Counted from the stretch's first letter, positions 1 through 11,951 are shown. The stretch: 64,000 nt of DNA from Aliiroseovarius salicola (GCF_027891095.1 NZ_JAQIIO010000008.1:79234-143233), one strand, 5' to 3'. The notes: generated from the sequence alone by a model not told the origin. Made by a program: numbers and translations.

Positions 1-487
1 CCATGATCAGAACGGTTTTGCCCACGCCGGCACCGCCGAATAGACCAATTTTACCACCCTTGGTGTAGGGGGCCAGCAGGTCGATAACCTTGATGCCGGT
101 GGTCAGAATTTCGGTTTCGGTCGACTGGTCTTCGAATGCAGGCGCGTCACCGTGGATCGGGCGGCTGGCGTCCGATTTGACCGGGCCTTTTTCGTCAACC
201 GGCTCGCCGATGACGTTCAGGATGCGGCCCAGAGTTGCGTTGCCGATCGGCACCGAGATCGGTGCGCCGGTGTCAGTTACTTCCTGACCGCGGACCAGAC
301 CTTCGGATGCGTCCATAGCGATACAGCGGACGGTGTTTTCACCAAGGTGCTGTGCCACTTCGAGGACAAGTTTGTTGCCATTGTTGTCGGTGTTGAGCGC
401 GTTCAGAATTTCGGGAAGGGCATCCTCGAATTGAACGTCCACAACGGCGCCAATCACCTGAGTGATCTTACCTTTAGCGTTAGCCAT
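1..487 (-). CDS. atpD: ATP synthase F1 subunit beta (partial, N-terminal part)
   Basis: Catalytic beta subunit of the F1 sector of the membrane ATP synthase. The gene runs off the left edge, so only about the first 162 codons are present. The translation starts [20 protein letters not shown], the usual N-terminal beta-barrel opening, and reaches the start of the nucleotide domain with the Walker A motif GGAGVGKT close to the window edge. The ATG at 487 lies 18 nt downstream of the atpG stop and follows a GGAAAC-type purine-rich stretch. It is part of the minus-strand atpH-atpA-atpG-atpD operon. Identification is secure; the catalytic residues beyond the P-loop lie outside the window. Confidence 0.97.
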   Translation of the reverse strand, partial: MANAKGKITQVIGAVVDVQFEDALPEILNALNTDNNGNKLVLEVAQHLGENTVRCIAMDASEGLVRGQEVTDTGAPISVPIGNATLGRILNVIGEPVDEKGPVKSDASRPIHGDAPAFEDQSTETEILTTGIKVIDLLAPYTKGGKIGLFGGAGVGKTVLIM

Positions 488-505
488 TGTTGTTTCTCCG
501 GTTCC

Positions 506-1381
506 TTAGAGCGCCTCAGCGCCCGAAATGATTTCGATAAGTTCGTTGGTAATCACTGCCTGACGTGACCGGTTGAACTGAATGGTCAGCTTGTCGATCA
601 TGTCGCCTGCGTTGCGGGTTGCGTTGTCCATTGCGGACATCCGCGCGCCCTGTTCCGAGGCAGCGTTTTCCAAAAGAGCCGAGAAGATCTGAGTGGCCAC
701 GCCCGAGGGCAGCAGCGTTTTCAGGATACCTTCTTCCGACGGTTCGTAATCGTAGACCACCGACGCATCTGCGCCCTCTTCAGGGGCATCAAAGCTGGCA
801 GGGATAACCTGCGTAGTCGTCGGGACCTGGCTGATCACGCTTTCGAACGTGTTGTAGAAGATCGTCGCCACGTCGAACTCACCCTCGTTGAAACGATGGA
901 TAAGATCGTTGGCAATGCCCTGGGCATTGCCGTAGCTGACGTTGCGCACTTCGGACAGATCGACATGGTGTACCATAATGTCGCCGAACTCGCGTTTCAG
1001 CTGTTCGCGGCCTTTCTTGCCGACAGTGATCATTTTCACCGTCTTGCCCTGACCGAGCAGCTCGTCCGCTTTGGCACGTGCCATTTTCACGATCGACGAG
1101 TTGAAGCCACCGCAGAGGCCCCGTTCAGCGGTCATGACCACAAGCATGTGGACCTTATCGCTGCCGGTGCCGGACAGAAGCATGGGTGCATTGCCCCCAG
1201 CCGAGGCGGCCGCCAAGCTACCCAGAACGGTGTTGAACCGTTCTGCATAGGGACGACCTGCTTCGGCAGCTTCCTGTGCCCGCCGCAGTTTTGCGGCGGC
1301 CACCATCTGCATGGCCTTCGTGATCTTCCGAGTGTTTTTGACACTCTCGATCCGATTTTTGAGGTCCTTAAGGTTAGGCAT
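506..1381 (-). CDS. atpG: ATP synthase F1 subunit gamma
   Basis: Rotor shaft of the F1 ATPase, 291 aa, the normal family length. The N-terminal helix [20 protein letters not shown] and the C-terminal helix ending [19 protein letters not shown] are the two conserved coiled-coil ends that insert into the alpha3-beta3 ring; ERGLCGGFN in the middle is the conserved Rossmann-like domain signature. An AGGGGGG Shine-Dalgarno lies about 8 nt before the ATG at 1381. It sits between atpA (15 nt upstream) and atpD in the operon and must be co-transcribed with them. Confidence 0.98.
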   Translation of the reverse strand: MPNLKDLKNRIESVKNTRKITKAMQMVAAAKLRRAQEAAEAGRPYAERFNTVLGSLAAASAGGNAPMLLSGTGSDKVHMLVVMTAERGLCGGFNSSIVKMARAKADELLGQGKTVKMITVGKKGREQLKREFGDIMVHHVDLSEVRNVSYGNAQGIANDLIHRFNEGEFDVATIFYNTFESVISQVPTTTQVIPASFDAPEEGADASVVYDYEPSEEGILKTLLPSGVATQIFSALLENAASEQGARMSAMDNATRNAGDMIDKLTIQFNRSRQAVITNELIEIISGAEAL

Positions 1382-1396
1382 CGTTCAGAGCCCCCC

Positions 1397-2934
<1,538 letters not shown>

Positions 2935-2935
<1 letters not shown>

Positions 2936-3495
2936 TATCCGACCTCTTTCATGGAATTCTGCAGTGCATTGAGCTTGGCTTTGATCGAGGTGTCGATCAT
3001 GCGCGAGCCCACTTTGACAACGAGGCCGCCGATGAGACTTTCGTCAACGGCCACGTCCACTTTCACATCCTTGCCGGTGGTGCCCTTGAGCGCCTTGGCA
3101 AGCTTGTCTTGTTGCGCCTTGGTCATGGCCTTGGCCGAAGTCACCTCAGCGGTCACCTCACCCTTGTCCTCGGCGATCAGTGCGCGCAGCGCAGCGATCA
3201 ATTGAGGCAATGCAAACAAACGACGCTTCTGGGCCATCAGACCCAGCGTGTTTGCCACCATTGGCGAAAGTTTCATTTTCTTGGCGATGGCGTCGATAGC
3301 CACACCCTGTTCTTCCCGGCTTACGACCGGTGAAGAGATCAGGTTGCGGAAATCGGCGCTATCGGCGAGAGCCGCATCAAGGGCATTAACATCCCCTTCA
3401 ACAGCTTTCAGGTCTTTGCCTTCCTTAGCCAGTTCGAAAACGGCCGTGGCATATCGCTGGGCAATTCCAGCAGAGATCGCGACTGGTTCGGACAC
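2935..3495 (-). CDS. atpH: ATP synthase F1 subunit delta
   Basis: Peripheral-stalk (OSCP-type) subunit that joins F1 to the b subunits; 186 aa from the chosen start. The open frame extends upstream to 3546, but the GTG at 3495 gives [20 protein letters not shown], which matches how family members begin, and has a GGAAGG ribosome binding site 8 nt upstream. The extra 17 codons upstream look non-conserved. First gene of this operon; the promoter must lie in 3496-3976. The C-terminal part ([15 protein letters not shown]) carries the conserved delta signature. Confidence 0.95.
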
Positions 3496-3546
3496 GTCCA
3501 CCCTTCCGATGTCTTGAGCCCCTTCGAGACGTGCCGTGAAGCACAT

Positions 3547-3976
3547 CGGGGCGGCCTACAGATGCCGCGGTTGTCGCGTGTCATCTAAATCGCGTCGGGA
3601 TGTAGCAGGGAAAACCCTTCCTCGCAACAGGCTTGGTGGGGTTTAACGCCAACATATTGGACCTTTATGACACTGCACCACCTGCGGATTGGCCCAGACC
3701 CCTTTACGGATAGGAGAAAATGCCGGGGGTGGTTGTTAAAATGACCGTCAAATTTCTGAATACAATTGCATACCGAAACCCGTTCTCAGGTTAACGAATC
3801 TACCAATACGTCTGTGCGACTGCCCTTTTTCCAATGATCTCGGGGCAGATCAGCCATGTGATTCTCGCCAAATCAGAGCGAATTGCGCCGTCGGGGCCTT
3901 GCTCGCTCTTCGCCCTGATCAAACGCGTGCCACTCCATTTGGACCTGTGCTGCACCCGCAGCCCCTGTCCCCGATG
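3547..3976. other. Intergenic region upstream of the ATP synthase operon
   Basis: This gene-free stretch must contain the promoter for the minus-strand atpHAGD operon. On the minus strand TTGACG occurs near 3753-3758 and could be a -35 hexamer, but no convincing -10 partner is visible, so no promoter is called. Open frames here are short and lack ribosome binding sites. Nothing repeat-like was seen. Confidence 0.5.
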
Positions 3977-4255
3977 TCAACGCTTCCAAACGGGGTTGCT
4001 ATACGTGCAGAGAAAAAACTCAGGCACATCTTTTTTGAATTCAATCTTGGATGGGTACGGATCACTCCGATTGGCGGCTGATGCGTTCTCTACCAAATAC
4101 CAAAACAGCAACATCACAACAGCGTCGCGCCGTTGTTCGGTCCAATCGGGCATTTCAGACCCCGGTTCAGGAGTAAATTCACCGCAAATATAGTCTTGCC
4201 CGAAGTTACGTAAAAACTCCGGTTCCGGCAGCTTCAACGATCCCCATTCGACCAT
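3977..4255 (-). CDS. Hypothetical protein, 92 aa
   Basis: Not recognised. The 92-residue product (MVEWGSLKLPEPEFLRNFGQ start) is mixed acidic and aromatic, with no signal peptide or clear membrane segment, although AVVMLLFWYL at about residues 45-54 is a short hydrophobic run. The ribosome binding site before the ATG at 4255 is weak. It stands alone between the ATP synthase operon and a methyltransferase gene on the same strand. The amino-acid composition is protein-like and better than the overlapping plus-strand frame, but it could be a spurious ORF. Confidence 0.4.
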   Translation of the reverse strand: MVEWGSLKLPEPEFLRNFGQDYICGEFTPEPGSEMPDWTEQRRDAVVMLLFWYLVENASAANRSDPYPSKIEFKKDVPEFFLCTYSNPVWKR

Positions 4256-4284
4256 AAACGTATTCTTCGCAACGCTTGATACTC

Positions 4285-5073
4285 TTACTTCGGGTGGCGC
4301 TCCGCGGTGACAGACAATCGCCCTGCGGGCTCCACCACCGGCTGCCCCATCCCCTCCAGCACTTTCAGCGGTTGACGCACGCGTTGTGCAAGGCCGGGGC
4401 GCTTCGGGGCCGGGATTTGTTTCGACACTTCCACCATCAAGACCCCGCCGGCCATCACGACCGGCAACTGCATGCCGGCGCGTTCCCAGAAATTGCCGGT
4501 CTTGAGCCAGAACCGCTTGCTCGACGGGGGCTGATACAAGGCGGAGAGGTGACGCTCGACATTAAACCCATAGGTTTTGAGCTGCGCTTCAAGCTGCCCC
4601 GCTGAATAGGGGCGGCCATAACCGAAGGGCGTCTTGTCCGAGCGCGCCCAGAGCCCGGCCCGGTTCGGCACCACAAAAAGCGCGCGCCCGCCCGGCCCCA
4701 GCACGCGATAGCATTCGTCCAGAAGGAAGGCTGGGTTTTCGCTGGTCTCAAGCCCATGCATCAACACCAGTCGATCCACCACACCGTTTTCGAGCGGCCA
4801 GATCGTGTCTTCAACCAACGTCGAGACATTCTTCATGCCAATGGGCCACGGCATCACCCCCTGCGGCGCCGGCATCATCCCGATCACCCGACGGGCCGGT
4901 TTGAGGTAGGGGCGCAGCAAAGGCACCGCAAATCCGAACCCGGCCACGGTCTGTCCTTTGCATCGCTCGGGCGACCAGAGCGCCACGACCTTATCCCGCA
5001 CCGCCTTTTGGGCAGCACGCCCCAACATGCTGCGGTAATAGAAATTTCGAAGGTCTTGCACATCGAGATGCAT
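4285..5073 (-). CDS. Class I SAM-dependent methyltransferase (type 11-like)
   Basis: Cytosolic methyltransferase-like protein of 262 aa; substrate unknown. The Rossmann-like part is divergent: [16 protein letters not shown] replaces the usual glycine-rich motif I, followed by [16 protein letters not shown] and [21 protein letters not shown], a clear motif of the type 11 family (acidic helix, then L-x-PGG turn and strand). The C-terminal third is Lys/Arg/Pro rich. In the same orientation as the DUF938 gene 400 nt upstream and near glyoxalase II. Function in detail cannot be inferred. Confidence 0.85.
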   Translation of the reverse strand: MHLDVQDLRNFYYRSMLGRAAQKAVRDKVVALWSPERCKGQTVAGFGFAVPLLRPYLKPARRVIGMMPAPQGVMPWPIGMKNVSTLVEDTIWPLENGVVDRLVLMHGLETSENPAFLLDECYRVLGPGGRALFVVPNRAGLWARSDKTPFGYGRPYSAGQLEAQLKTYGFNVERHLSALYQPPSSKRFWLKTGNFWERAGMQLPVVMAGGVLMVEVSKQIPAPKRPGLAQRVRQPLKVLEGMGQPVVEPAGRLSVTAERHPK

Positions 5074-5469
5074 GGGAACGCCTGGAACTGAGGAACATTG
5101 TGGTTTTTCAAGGCACAGTAACGCAGTTTCCGAAAAATGCCAGAAGGGCTGATCAAATGCGTGGCACAGTTTGTGGTGGGCGACATTTGCCTTTGCTGCG
5201 TCGCGCTGCCGGTGGCCTCGTGGCGCTCGGTCAGGGGCGCTGCCCCTCGCGCTTTGCGCTCACCCCGGGATATTTCCGGTCAGAAGAAGACAGGCGGGTC
5301 TACCCCAGGGGCTCCGAAAGCGGGGCCGCTGGGTGCCTCTGGTTTGAAGTGAGGGAGGCGACGGTTGGGGAGAGCGGCGGCACGGTTGGGAGCAGGTCAT
5401 GTCGGGAGGATATGCAGAGCGACGGATGACGGGCCTTTATAGATGACGGGCCATTATAAATGGCTGTTG
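5074..5469. other. Intergenic stretch with one copy of the structured repeat
   Basis: No convincing gene; the plus-strand frames in this stretch lack ribosome binding sites and overlap low-complexity GC-rich sequence. It contains copy A of the dispersed hairpin element at 5231-5290, followed by unassigned GC-rich sequence up to the DUF938 stop. Confidence 0.6.
5231..5290 (-). repeat. Dispersed structured intergenic element, copy A
   Basis: Read on the minus strand, this copy has the conserved block AAATATCCCGGGGTGAG, then stem 1 GCGC-AAA-GCGC, then stem 2 AGGGGC-AGC-GCCCCT. It lies downstream of the DUF938 gene in that gene's direction. Related copies are at 14901, 34991, 35067, 46785, 53915 and 55531, with a degenerate one at 51694. 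Confidence 0.8.
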
Positions 5470-6132
5470 CTATGGCCGTTTCTCGAAGATCCCCATCAGA
5501 TTATTGGCTGGCATGTCACTCAAATCCACACGCACCAAACGGTGGGCTGCGGCTATTTCGCCGATGGTTTCGATTTCCTTATAGCCGATGGTGGGGTCAT
5601 CCTTGCGCAGCGCATTGTGAAAGATCAGATCCCCTTCCGAGCGGAACCCGCCCCCGGATCTGAACGGGCCGTAAAGGCACCAACGTCCACCGTTGTCCAG
5701 AGATCGCCCCACCCCGGCGATCACCGCTGTCATGTCGTGATCGGTGACCAGGTGCATAAGGTTCACGGTGACAATCACGTCAAACCCGCTCGCACACCAT
5801 CCTGGATCGGTAGCATCCAGATACTGCGCCAGCCGCATATTGCGATGTCCGGCCTGCGCGCGCCAGGCGTCAATGCTATCCAATCGTTCATCTGCAATAT
5901 CGGTGGGCTGCCAGACGATGCCGGGAAAGGCGGCGGCAAAGGCGATGGCGTGCTGCCCCGTACCCGATGCGATCTCGAGCCCATAGCCCTGCGCGGGCAG
6001 ATAGGGTTTCAGAGCTTTCACGATAGGAGCAATATTCCGCTCAGCGGAAGGAGCGGAAAGGCGCACGTCATCGCTGGCCCCGTCCTGCGAGGACAGGGGG
6101 GTTGCGGTGGAGTGAGGTCTTTCCCCGGCCAT
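5470..6132 (-). CDS. DUF938 family SAM-dependent methyltransferase-like protein
   Basis: 220 aa from the ATG at 6132; the frame runs on to 6300 but the upstream part is not conserved-looking and would overlap the glyoxalase II promoter. The core reads SAPSAERNIAPIVKALKPYL, then GLEIASGTGQHAIAFAAAFP (SAM-binding motif I, E-x-ASGTGQH) and WQPTDIADERL, which are hallmarks of DUF938 (METTL26-like) proteins. Later MHLVTDHD and WCLYGPFRSGG fit the family. Physiological substrate is unknown. Divergent from gloB with about 150 bp between starts. Confidence 0.9.
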   Translation of the reverse strand: MAGERPHSTATPLSSQDGASDDVRLSAPSAERNIAPIVKALKPYLPAQGYGLEIASGTGQHAIAFAAAFPGIVWQPTDIADERLDSIDAWRAQAGHRNMRLAQYLDATDPGWCASGFDVIVTVNLMHLVTDHDMTAVIAGVGRSLDNGGRWCLYGPFRSGGGFRSEGDLIFHNALRKDDPTIGYKEIETIGEIAAAHRLVRVDLSDMPANNLMGIFEKRP

Positions 6133-6283
6133 CGGTGCTTCCAATACTTCAGATCCCCATGAAACCAGTATTGAGCTTACCGGCCATTTGCGCAAGACTG
6201 GCCTCTGGACCGACGAAAACACCGATAATCCCGCCGATCGCCTTCTTGTCGGATCCCACGAAAAAACCGCAAAGGATCCCCGG

Positions 6284-7048
6284 ATGCTCTCTCTCGTCAC
6301 GTTGCCCTGCCTGTCCGATAATTACGCCTATCTTCTGCATGACAATGAGACCGGTTCGACCGCTGTGGTGGATGTACCAGAGGCGGCTCCGATCCTGTCA
6401 GAGCTGGCCACGCGAGGCTGGCAGCTGACCGAGATCTGGCTGACCCATCACCATTATGACCATGTGGACGGGGTGGCGGATCTGGTCGCCGCAACAGGCG
6501 CGATCGTGCGTGGTGCCGTGGCTGACGCCCACCGCCTGCCCCCATTGACCGACGCGCTTGCCCCTGGCGAGAGTTTTTCCTTTGCCACCCATGATGTTCA
6601 CGTGCTGGACGCACCGGGCCATACCGTGGGCCATATTGCCTTTCACGTTCCCGCCGCCCGCGCCGCCTTTACAGGTGATAGCCTGATGGTCATGGGCTGC
6701 GGTCGTTTGTTCGAAGGAACACCGGATCAGATGTGGTCGAGCCTAACAACCCTTGCAAAGCTGCCTGACGATACCAATATCTGTTCAGGCCACGAATACA
6801 CGGCCAGCAATGCCGCCTTTGCGGTGACCATCGAACCTGACAACGTCGCCCTTGCCGCCCGCCGGCAAGATATCGAAGAGGCCCGCGCACAGGGCCTGCC
6901 CACCGTCCCCGCGCCTCTGTCCCTTGAACGAGAAACCAACCCTTTCCTGCGCGCCCATCTGCCATCGGTCAAATCCGGTCTGGGCATGGAGGATGCAACC
7001 GATACAGAGGTTTTCGCCGAAATCCGACGCCGAAAAGACACGTTTTGA
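6284..7048 (+). CDS. gloB: Hydroxyacylglutathione hydrolase (glyoxalase II)
   Basis: Hydrolyses S-D-lactoylglutathione to D-lactate and glutathione, the second step of methylglyoxal detoxification in the cytosol. 254 aa from the ATG at 6284, which has AAAGGA 7 nt upstream; the longer frame from 6188 is rejected. Metallo-beta-lactamase fold: THHHYDHVDG at residues 54-63 gives the binuclear metal ligands, GHTVGHIAFH the next histidine, FTGDSLMVMGCGRLFEG the bridging aspartate, and CSGHEYT the last histidine. The C-terminal substrate-binding region (NPFLRAHLPSVK) is complete. Confidence 0.97.
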   Translation: MLSLVTLPCLSDNYAYLLHDNETGSTAVVDVPEAAPILSELATRGWQLTEIWLTHHHYDHVDGVADLVAATGAIVRGAVADAHRLPPLTDALAPGESFSFATHDVHVLDAPGHTVGHIAFHVPAARAAFTGDSLMVMGCGRLFEGTPDQMWSSLTTLAKLPDDTNICSGHEYTASNAAFAVTIEPDNVALAARRQDIEEARAQGLPTVPAPLSLERETNPFLRAHLPSVKSGLGMEDATDTEVFAEIRRRKDTF

Positions 7049-7354
7049 TGATTTCGCCATTTCACGCGTTCACCATCGCTGGAATTAGGTGTAACATATC
7101 AATATCTTGAGGTGCTTCACATGTGGGCGGCCTGACCCATAGGCCGTTCCAAATACCAATACACCCTGGCTCTAATCAGGGGGAATTTCCGGGTCAGTCA
7201 CACAGGTTTCCCGAGAAATTTACCAAAAACCCCTTGAAGCCGCGCCGGGAAAACCGAAACTTAATCATATGAGGCCAGTCTTGGGGCACCTGTCCGGTGC
7301 ATCAGACCCACGCGAGGAACCCAAGGCCCCGCGCAGATAACGAGGAGAAGCCAA
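7049..7354. other. Intergenic region upstream of clpA
   Basis: No gene seen. In particular, there is no clpS reading frame immediately before clpA, although that adaptor is often adjacent. The stretch ends in GAGGAGAAGCCAA, the ribosome binding site for the GTG start of clpA. No clear sigma-32 or sigma-70 promoter could be assigned by eye. Confidence 0.5.
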
Positions 7355-9679
7355 GTGCCGTCTTTTTCAAAACCACTCGAAGACGCCATTCACCACGCGT
7401 TGGCGCTGGCAAATGAGCGTAAGCACGAATTGGCCACATTGGAGCATCTGCTCCTCGCGCTGATCGATGAACCGGATGCCGCACGGGTCATGCAGGCCTG
7501 TTCGGTAGACCTGAACGACCTGCGCAAGACGCTGATCGAATTTATTGAAGATGAGCTTGCCACCCTGATCACCGATGTCGAGGGCAATGAAGCGGTGCCC
7601 ACCGCCGCGTTCCAGCGGGTGATCCAACGCGCGGCAATCCATGTGCAAAGCTCGGGTCGCACCGAAGTGACCGGGGCCAACGTGCTGGTGGCAATCTTTG
7701 CCGAACGCGAGTCGAACGCCGCCTTCTTCCTGCAAGAACAGGACATGACCCGCTATGACGCGGTGAACTACATCGCACATGGTGTTGCCAAAGACCCTGG
7801 CTTTGGTGACGCACGCCCGGTGTCCGGCACCCCTGATTTCGAAGAAGAAATGTCCGAGGCGCAACCTGTTGAGGAAAAGGAAACCGCGCTGGGGAAATAT
7901 TGCGTGGATCTCAATGCCAAGGCGCGTGCGGGGGACATTGACCCGCTGATCGGGCGAGAGCATGAAGTTGAACGCTCGATCCAGGTTCTGTGCCGCCGCC
8001 GCAAGAACAACCCGCTTTTGGTGGGTGATCCGGGCGTGGGCAAAACTGCCATCGCTGAAGGTCTGGCCGCCAAGATCGTGGTGGGCGAGACGCCAGAGAT
8101 CCTATCGGAAACCACAATCTTTTCGCTCGACATGGGCGCGCTGCTGGCGGGCACCCGCTATCGCGGCGATTTTGAAGAGCGCCTGAAGGCGGTGATGAAA
8201 GAGTTGGAAGACCATCCCGATGCGGTTCTGTTCATCGACGAAATCCACACTGTGATCGGTGCGGGTGCCACTTCGGGTGGGGCGATGGATGCTTCGAACT
8301 TGCTGAAGCCTGCCCTTCAGGGCGGCAAACTGCGCTGCATGGGATCGACCACCTACAAGGAATTCCGCCAGCATTTCGAAAAAGACCGCGCGCTCAGCCG
8401 TCGATTCCAGAAAATCGACGTGAACGAGCCAACGGTTGATGACGCAATCGAAATCCTCAAGGGTCTGAAACCCTATTTCGAAGAACATCACAGTGTGGAG
8501 TTTACCGCCGATGCGATCAAAGCCGCCGTCGAACTGTCGGACCGCTATGTGAATGACCGCAAGCTGCCTGACAAGGCAATCGACGTGATTGATGAAGCCG
8601 GGGCCGCGCAGCATCTACTGCCGGAAAACAAGCGTAAAAAGCTGATCGATACGAAAGAGATCGAGGCCGTGGTGGCCAAAATCGCGCGCATTCCGCCGAA
8701 AAACGTCTCGAAAGACGATGCGGAAACCCTGCGCGATCTGGAAAAATCGCTCAAACGCGTGGTGTTCGGCCAGGACAAGGCGATCGAAGCCCTGTCTTCT
8801 GCCATTAAGCTGGCCCGTGCAGGCTTGCGCGAACCGGAAAAACCGATTGGCAACTATCTCTTTGCCGGGCCGACCGGTGTCGGCAAAACCGAGGTGGCCA
8901 AGCAATTGGCCGACAATCTCGGTGTGGAACTCTTGCGCTTCGACATGTCGGAATACATGGAGAAACACGCCGTCAGCCGCTTGATCGGTGCGCCTCCGGG
9001 CTATGTTGGCTTTGATCAGGGTGGCCTTCTGACCGATGGGGTCGACCAGCATCCTCATTGTGTGCTGCTCTTGGATGAGATCGAAAAGGCCCACCCGGAT
9101 GTTTACAACATCCTTCTGCAAGTCATGGATAACGGCGAACTCACCGACCACAACGGCCGCACCGTGAGCTTCCGCAACGTGGTCCTGATCATGACCTCAA
9201 ACGCAGGGGCTCGCGAACAGGCACAGGCCGCCGTCGGCTTTGGCCGGGATCGTCGCGAAGGCGAAGACACCGCCGCCATCGAACGCACCTTCACTCCCGA
9301 ATTCCGCAACCGTCTGGATGCGGTGATCGGCTTTGCCCCACTTGGCAAAGAGGTGATCCTGCAAGTGGTCGAAAAATTCGTCATGCAGCTGGAAGCCCAG
9401 CTTCTGGACCGCGGTGTGACCATTGAACTGACCCGAGCCGCGGCCGAGTGGATTGCGGATAAAGGCTATGACGACCGGATGGGCGCCCGCCCGCTGGGGC
9501 GTGTCATTCAGGAGCACATCAAAAAGCCGCTCGCCGAAGAGCTGCTCTTTGGCAAGCTGTCCAAAGGCGGCATGGTGCAGGTTGGTGTCAAATCCGGCGA
9601 GCTGGAACTTCGGATGGAGAAACCGAAAAGCCGCCAGATCAGCCCGAAGAAGAAGCCTCCTCTTCTGACCGCCGACTAA
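7355..9679 (+). CDS. clpA: ATP-dependent Clp protease ATP-binding subunit ClpA
   Basis: AAA+ unfoldase that feeds substrates to ClpP in the cytosol; 774 aa, normal length. The start is GTG at 7355 with GAGGAG upstream. N-terminal Clp repeats ([31 protein letters not shown] region), then AAA1 with Walker A GDPGVGKT near residue 223 and Walker B VLFIDEIH, then AAA2 with GPTGVGKT near residue 505 and [14 protein letters not shown]. The short middle region without a long coiled coil separates it from ClpB. A strong terminator follows, so it appears monocistronic. Confidence 0.97.
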   Translation: MPSFSKPLEDAIHHALALANERKHELATLEHLLLALIDEPDAARVMQACSVDLNDLRKTLIEFIEDELATLITDVEGNEAVPTAAFQRVIQRAAIHVQSSGRTEVTGANVLVAIFAERESNAAFFLQEQDMTRYDAVNYIAHGVAKDPGFGDARPVSGTPDFEEEMSEAQPVEEKETALGKYCVDLNAKARAGDIDPLIGREHEVERSIQVLCRRRKNNPLLVGDPGVGKTAIAEGLAAKIVVGETPEILSETTIFSLDMGALLAGTRYRGDFEERLKAVMKELEDHPDAVLFIDEIHTVIGAGATSGGAMDASNLLKPALQGGKLRCMGSTTYKEFRQHFEKDRALSRRFQKIDVNEPTVDDAIEILKGLKPYFEEHHSVEFTADAIKAAVELSDRYVNDRKLPDKAIDVIDEAGAAQHLLPENKRKKLIDTKEIEAVVAKIARIPPKNVSKDDAETLRDLEKSLKRVVFGQDKAIEALSSAIKLARAGLREPEKPIGNYLFAGPTGVGKTEVAKQLADNLGVELLRFDMSEYMEKHAVSRLIGAPPGYVGFDQGGLLTDGVDQHPHCVLLLDEIEKAHPDVYNILLQVMDNGELTDHNGRTVSFRNVVLIMTSNAGAREQAQAAVGFGRDRREGEDTAAIERTFTPEFRNRLDAVIGFAPLGKEVILQVVEKFVMQLEAQLLDRGVTIELTRAAAEWIADKGYDDRMGARPLGRVIQEHIKKPLAEELLFGKLSKGGMVQVGVKSGELELRMEKPKSRQISPKKKPPLLTAD

Positions 9680-9705
9680 GAGCATCTTCTGCCTAAAATC
9701 AATTT

Positions 9706-9740
9706 CGGCCGCGATCCCAGTCGCGGCCGTTTTCATTTGT
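9706..9740 (+). terminator. Rho-independent terminator of clpA
   Basis: Nine-base perfect stem CGGCCGCGA / TCGCGGCCG with a six-base loop, followed by TTTTC and further T-rich sequence, 26 nt after the clpA stop. Confidence 0.9.
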
Positions 9741-9902
9741 TGGGTCGTAGTGCGCGCCTCACCTCTCCCCCGCCCGATCATCAACGCGACACCGGTCTGA
9801 CTTTCATCGGGCAATCGCCCGCTCTCTGCCTTCATGGCCTGCCCATTGACATGAAACCGCGATGTGGATGCCATAACGAACAGGCCACACTCAAGAGCAG
9901 AC

Positions 9903-10184
9903 ATGGCACGCAAACTGTCAAAAGACAGCAGAATGGACTGCCCGCAGCACGGACAGCATCGCCCGGCTTTCATTTGCAGGCATCTGCAACATGGAGAGGG
10001 TCTTGGTTTCGTGGAAGCCAAGGACTACGACCCGGACCTTCCATTTCGCATGGCGTAATGCAGCGCCTGCGACCATGTGCTTCCGGAGCAAGGGGCGTAG
10101 GATGACAGCTCGGATGGTCATGCGCAAATCATGGCGATTTGTGAAGGTTGCCTAAGTGAAATTGAGACGCGAAACACGTGGTAA
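9903..10184 (+). pseudogene. Small Cys/His-rich protein gene broken by two in-frame stops
   Basis: From ATG 9903 or 9933 the frame reads MDCPQHGQHRPAFICRHLQH, GEGLGFVEAKDYDPDLPFRMA, stop TAA (10056-10058), CSACDHVLPEQGA, stop TAG (10098-10100), DDSSDGHAQIMAICEGCL, ending at a TAA at 10182-10184. The pieces fit one small zinc-ribbon-like protein with paired CxxH, CxxxH, CxxC and CxxC motifs. By its pattern, both stops sit where I would expect a tryptophan (A-W-C and G-x-W-D). No frameshift is needed. The Cys/His pattern is intact, suggesting recent inactivation. Function unknown. Confidence 0.65.
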
Positions 10185-10211
10185 GCCAGACCCACGTGGC
10201 GTGGGGCACAC

Positions 10212-11948
10212 TCAACGCTCGGTCAGTTTTAACTCGATCCGCCGGTTCTGCGCGCGGGCTTCTTCCGTATCAGCCGGATTGACCGGGCGGTATTCCCCAA
10301 ATCCGGTGGCGGCCAGCCGATCCGGCGGAAAGCCCAGCGCGTCGATCATATATTCGACGACCGACAATGCCCGCCCCTGGCTCAGGTCCCAATTGTTGCG
10401 AAACTTGCCAATGCCGGTGAAAGGTTGGTTGTCGGTGTGACCGTCCACACGGATGATCCAGTCAATTTCGGGGGGGATTTCGTCCGCCACCTCGGACAGA
10501 AGTGCGGCCACCTGCGCCACCTGCGCCTTACCTTCGGGTTGCAGCACAGCCCGGCCTGACGAAAACAGCACTTCGGATGAGAACACGAAACGGTCGCCAA
10601 CAATTTTGACCCCTTCGCGATTGCTGAGAATTTGGCGCAGCTTGCCGAAGAATTCAGAGCGGTATGAGGCGAGTTCTTTCGCTTCTTCCTCAAGCCGTTT
10701 GCGTTCGGCTTCTTCAAGGGCGGCGCGTTTGCGTTCTTCTGCGGCCACGCGGGCAAGGGCTGCGTTCAGTTCCGTCCCCAATTGCTGGATCTGGATCTGC
10801 GCCGCCTGATCCTCCGCCCTGCTGTCATCAAGGATGGATTGCAATGTGCCAAGCTGCGCACGAAGGGCGGCCACTTGTTCATTCAAAAGCGCCACCCGGC
10901 GCTGGCTTTCAGCACTGGCAGCCTCTTCCTCAGCCAAGGCAAGGTTGGCGATGGACAGCAGGCGCTTTTGCTCTTCGGCATCCGACAACGCAACTTCGGT
11001 TCGCGTTTCCGCCGCCAGCCGTTCGGCAAGTGCAGCTTTCAGTTCTTCTCCCAGTCGTTCCGCATCCACACCTTCCGCTCTCATCGCTTCAAGCTCCAGA
11101 AGGGCCGCAGCGAGTCGGGCATCAAGGTCTACGCCCGCGGATTTCGCAGCCGCCAGAAGGGTAAGCGTTTCCTCGGCTTCTTTGCGCTGCGCCTCAAGTG
11201 CCAGTGTCATTGCGGTGAGCTCGGCATCCGCATTTTCCAGACGTGCGCGCAGGGCTTGGGCGGCAGCGGCTTCTGCAATCCGGGCCACTTCTTCGTCGCT
11301 CAGCGCTTGCTGTCCTTCCTCGACCTTACCTTCAAGATCCTTGACCAGCGCCTCAAGCGCTTCGCGGCGGGCGGCGTCGAGCCGAGCGGCTTCCACACCC
11401 TCATCGATTTCGTCTCGCGCCTGTACAAGAGCAAGTTGCAACGCTTCCTGTTCGGTGATGAGTTTGGCCTGTGCTGCCACAAGCTCTTCGATTGTGGCTG
11501 TCATTGCCGTGCCAGCCGCCAAAGCTTCATCCCGTTGCGACAGAAGCGACGCGACCTGCGCCTCGAAACTGGTGATCTGCGCGGCCTGCGCCGAGATCTG
11601 AGCCTCTTGCACCTCGGTCTGGGCGGTGAGCTGGGCAATCAGCGCGGTTTGCGCCTCGGCGATATTGCGCGCCTCGGTCAGGGTCGAATTCAAAAGCCCC
11701 ACCTGCCCTTCCAGCACTTCGGAGCGGTTGCGTTCCAGCCCCAATGCATCCGCCAGTTCAGCCACCTGAAGGGTCAGTTCATCCAGCTCATCCGCCTGAC
11801 CGGAAATGGTTTCACGCAAGATGAACTGCACCACCATGAAGATGGTCAGGACAAAAAATAGTACGAGGAGAAGCGCGGTCATCGCGTCCACGAAACCGGG
11901 CCAGATTGACCCGCTGACCCGATTGGTGGAACGGCGCGACATTGCCAT
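10212..11948 (-). CDS. OmpA/MotB-like peptidoglycan-binding membrane protein with long coiled coil
   Basis: 578 aa. One transmembrane segment near the N terminus (about residues 20-43, FVDAMTALLLVLFFVLTIFMV, with the MotB-type aspartate just before it), then a very long Ala/Glu/Leu-rich coiled coil (about residues 50-430), then a C-terminal OmpA-like domain (RVDGHTDNQPF, ATGFGEYRPV, NRRIELKL). This is the layout of stator B subunits that anchor to peptidoglycan. It is encoded 3 nt downstream of the MotA/ExbB-like gene, with which it probably forms an inner-membrane proton channel. Role unknown; no flagellar or Zorya effector genes adjoin it. Confidence 0.85.
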   Translation of the reverse strand: MAMSRRSTNRVSGSIWPGFVDAMTALLLVLFFVLTIFMVVQFILRETISGQADELDELTLQVAELADALGLERNRSEVLEGQVGLLNSTLTEARNIAEAQTALIAQLTAQTEVQEAQISAQAAQITSFEAQVASLLSQRDEALAAGTAMTATIEELVAAQAKLITEQEALQLALVQARDEIDEGVEAARLDAARREALEALVKDLEGKVEEGQQALSDEEVARIAEAAAAQALRARLENADAELTAMTLALEAQRKEAEETLTLLAAAKSAGVDLDARLAAALLELEAMRAEGVDAERLGEELKAALAERLAAETRTEVALSDAEEQKRLLSIANLALAEEEAASAESQRRVALLNEQVAALRAQLGTLQSILDDSRAEDQAAQIQIQQLGTELNAALARVAAEERKRAALEEAERKRLEEEAKELASYRSEFFGKLRQILSNREGVKIVGDRFVFSSEVLFSSGRAVLQPEGKAQVAQVAALLSEVADEIPPEIDWIIRVDGHTDNQPFTGIGKFRNNWDLSQGRALSVVEYMIDALGFPPDRLAATGFGEYRPVNPADTEEARAQNRRIELKLTER

Positions 11949-11951
11949 CGG

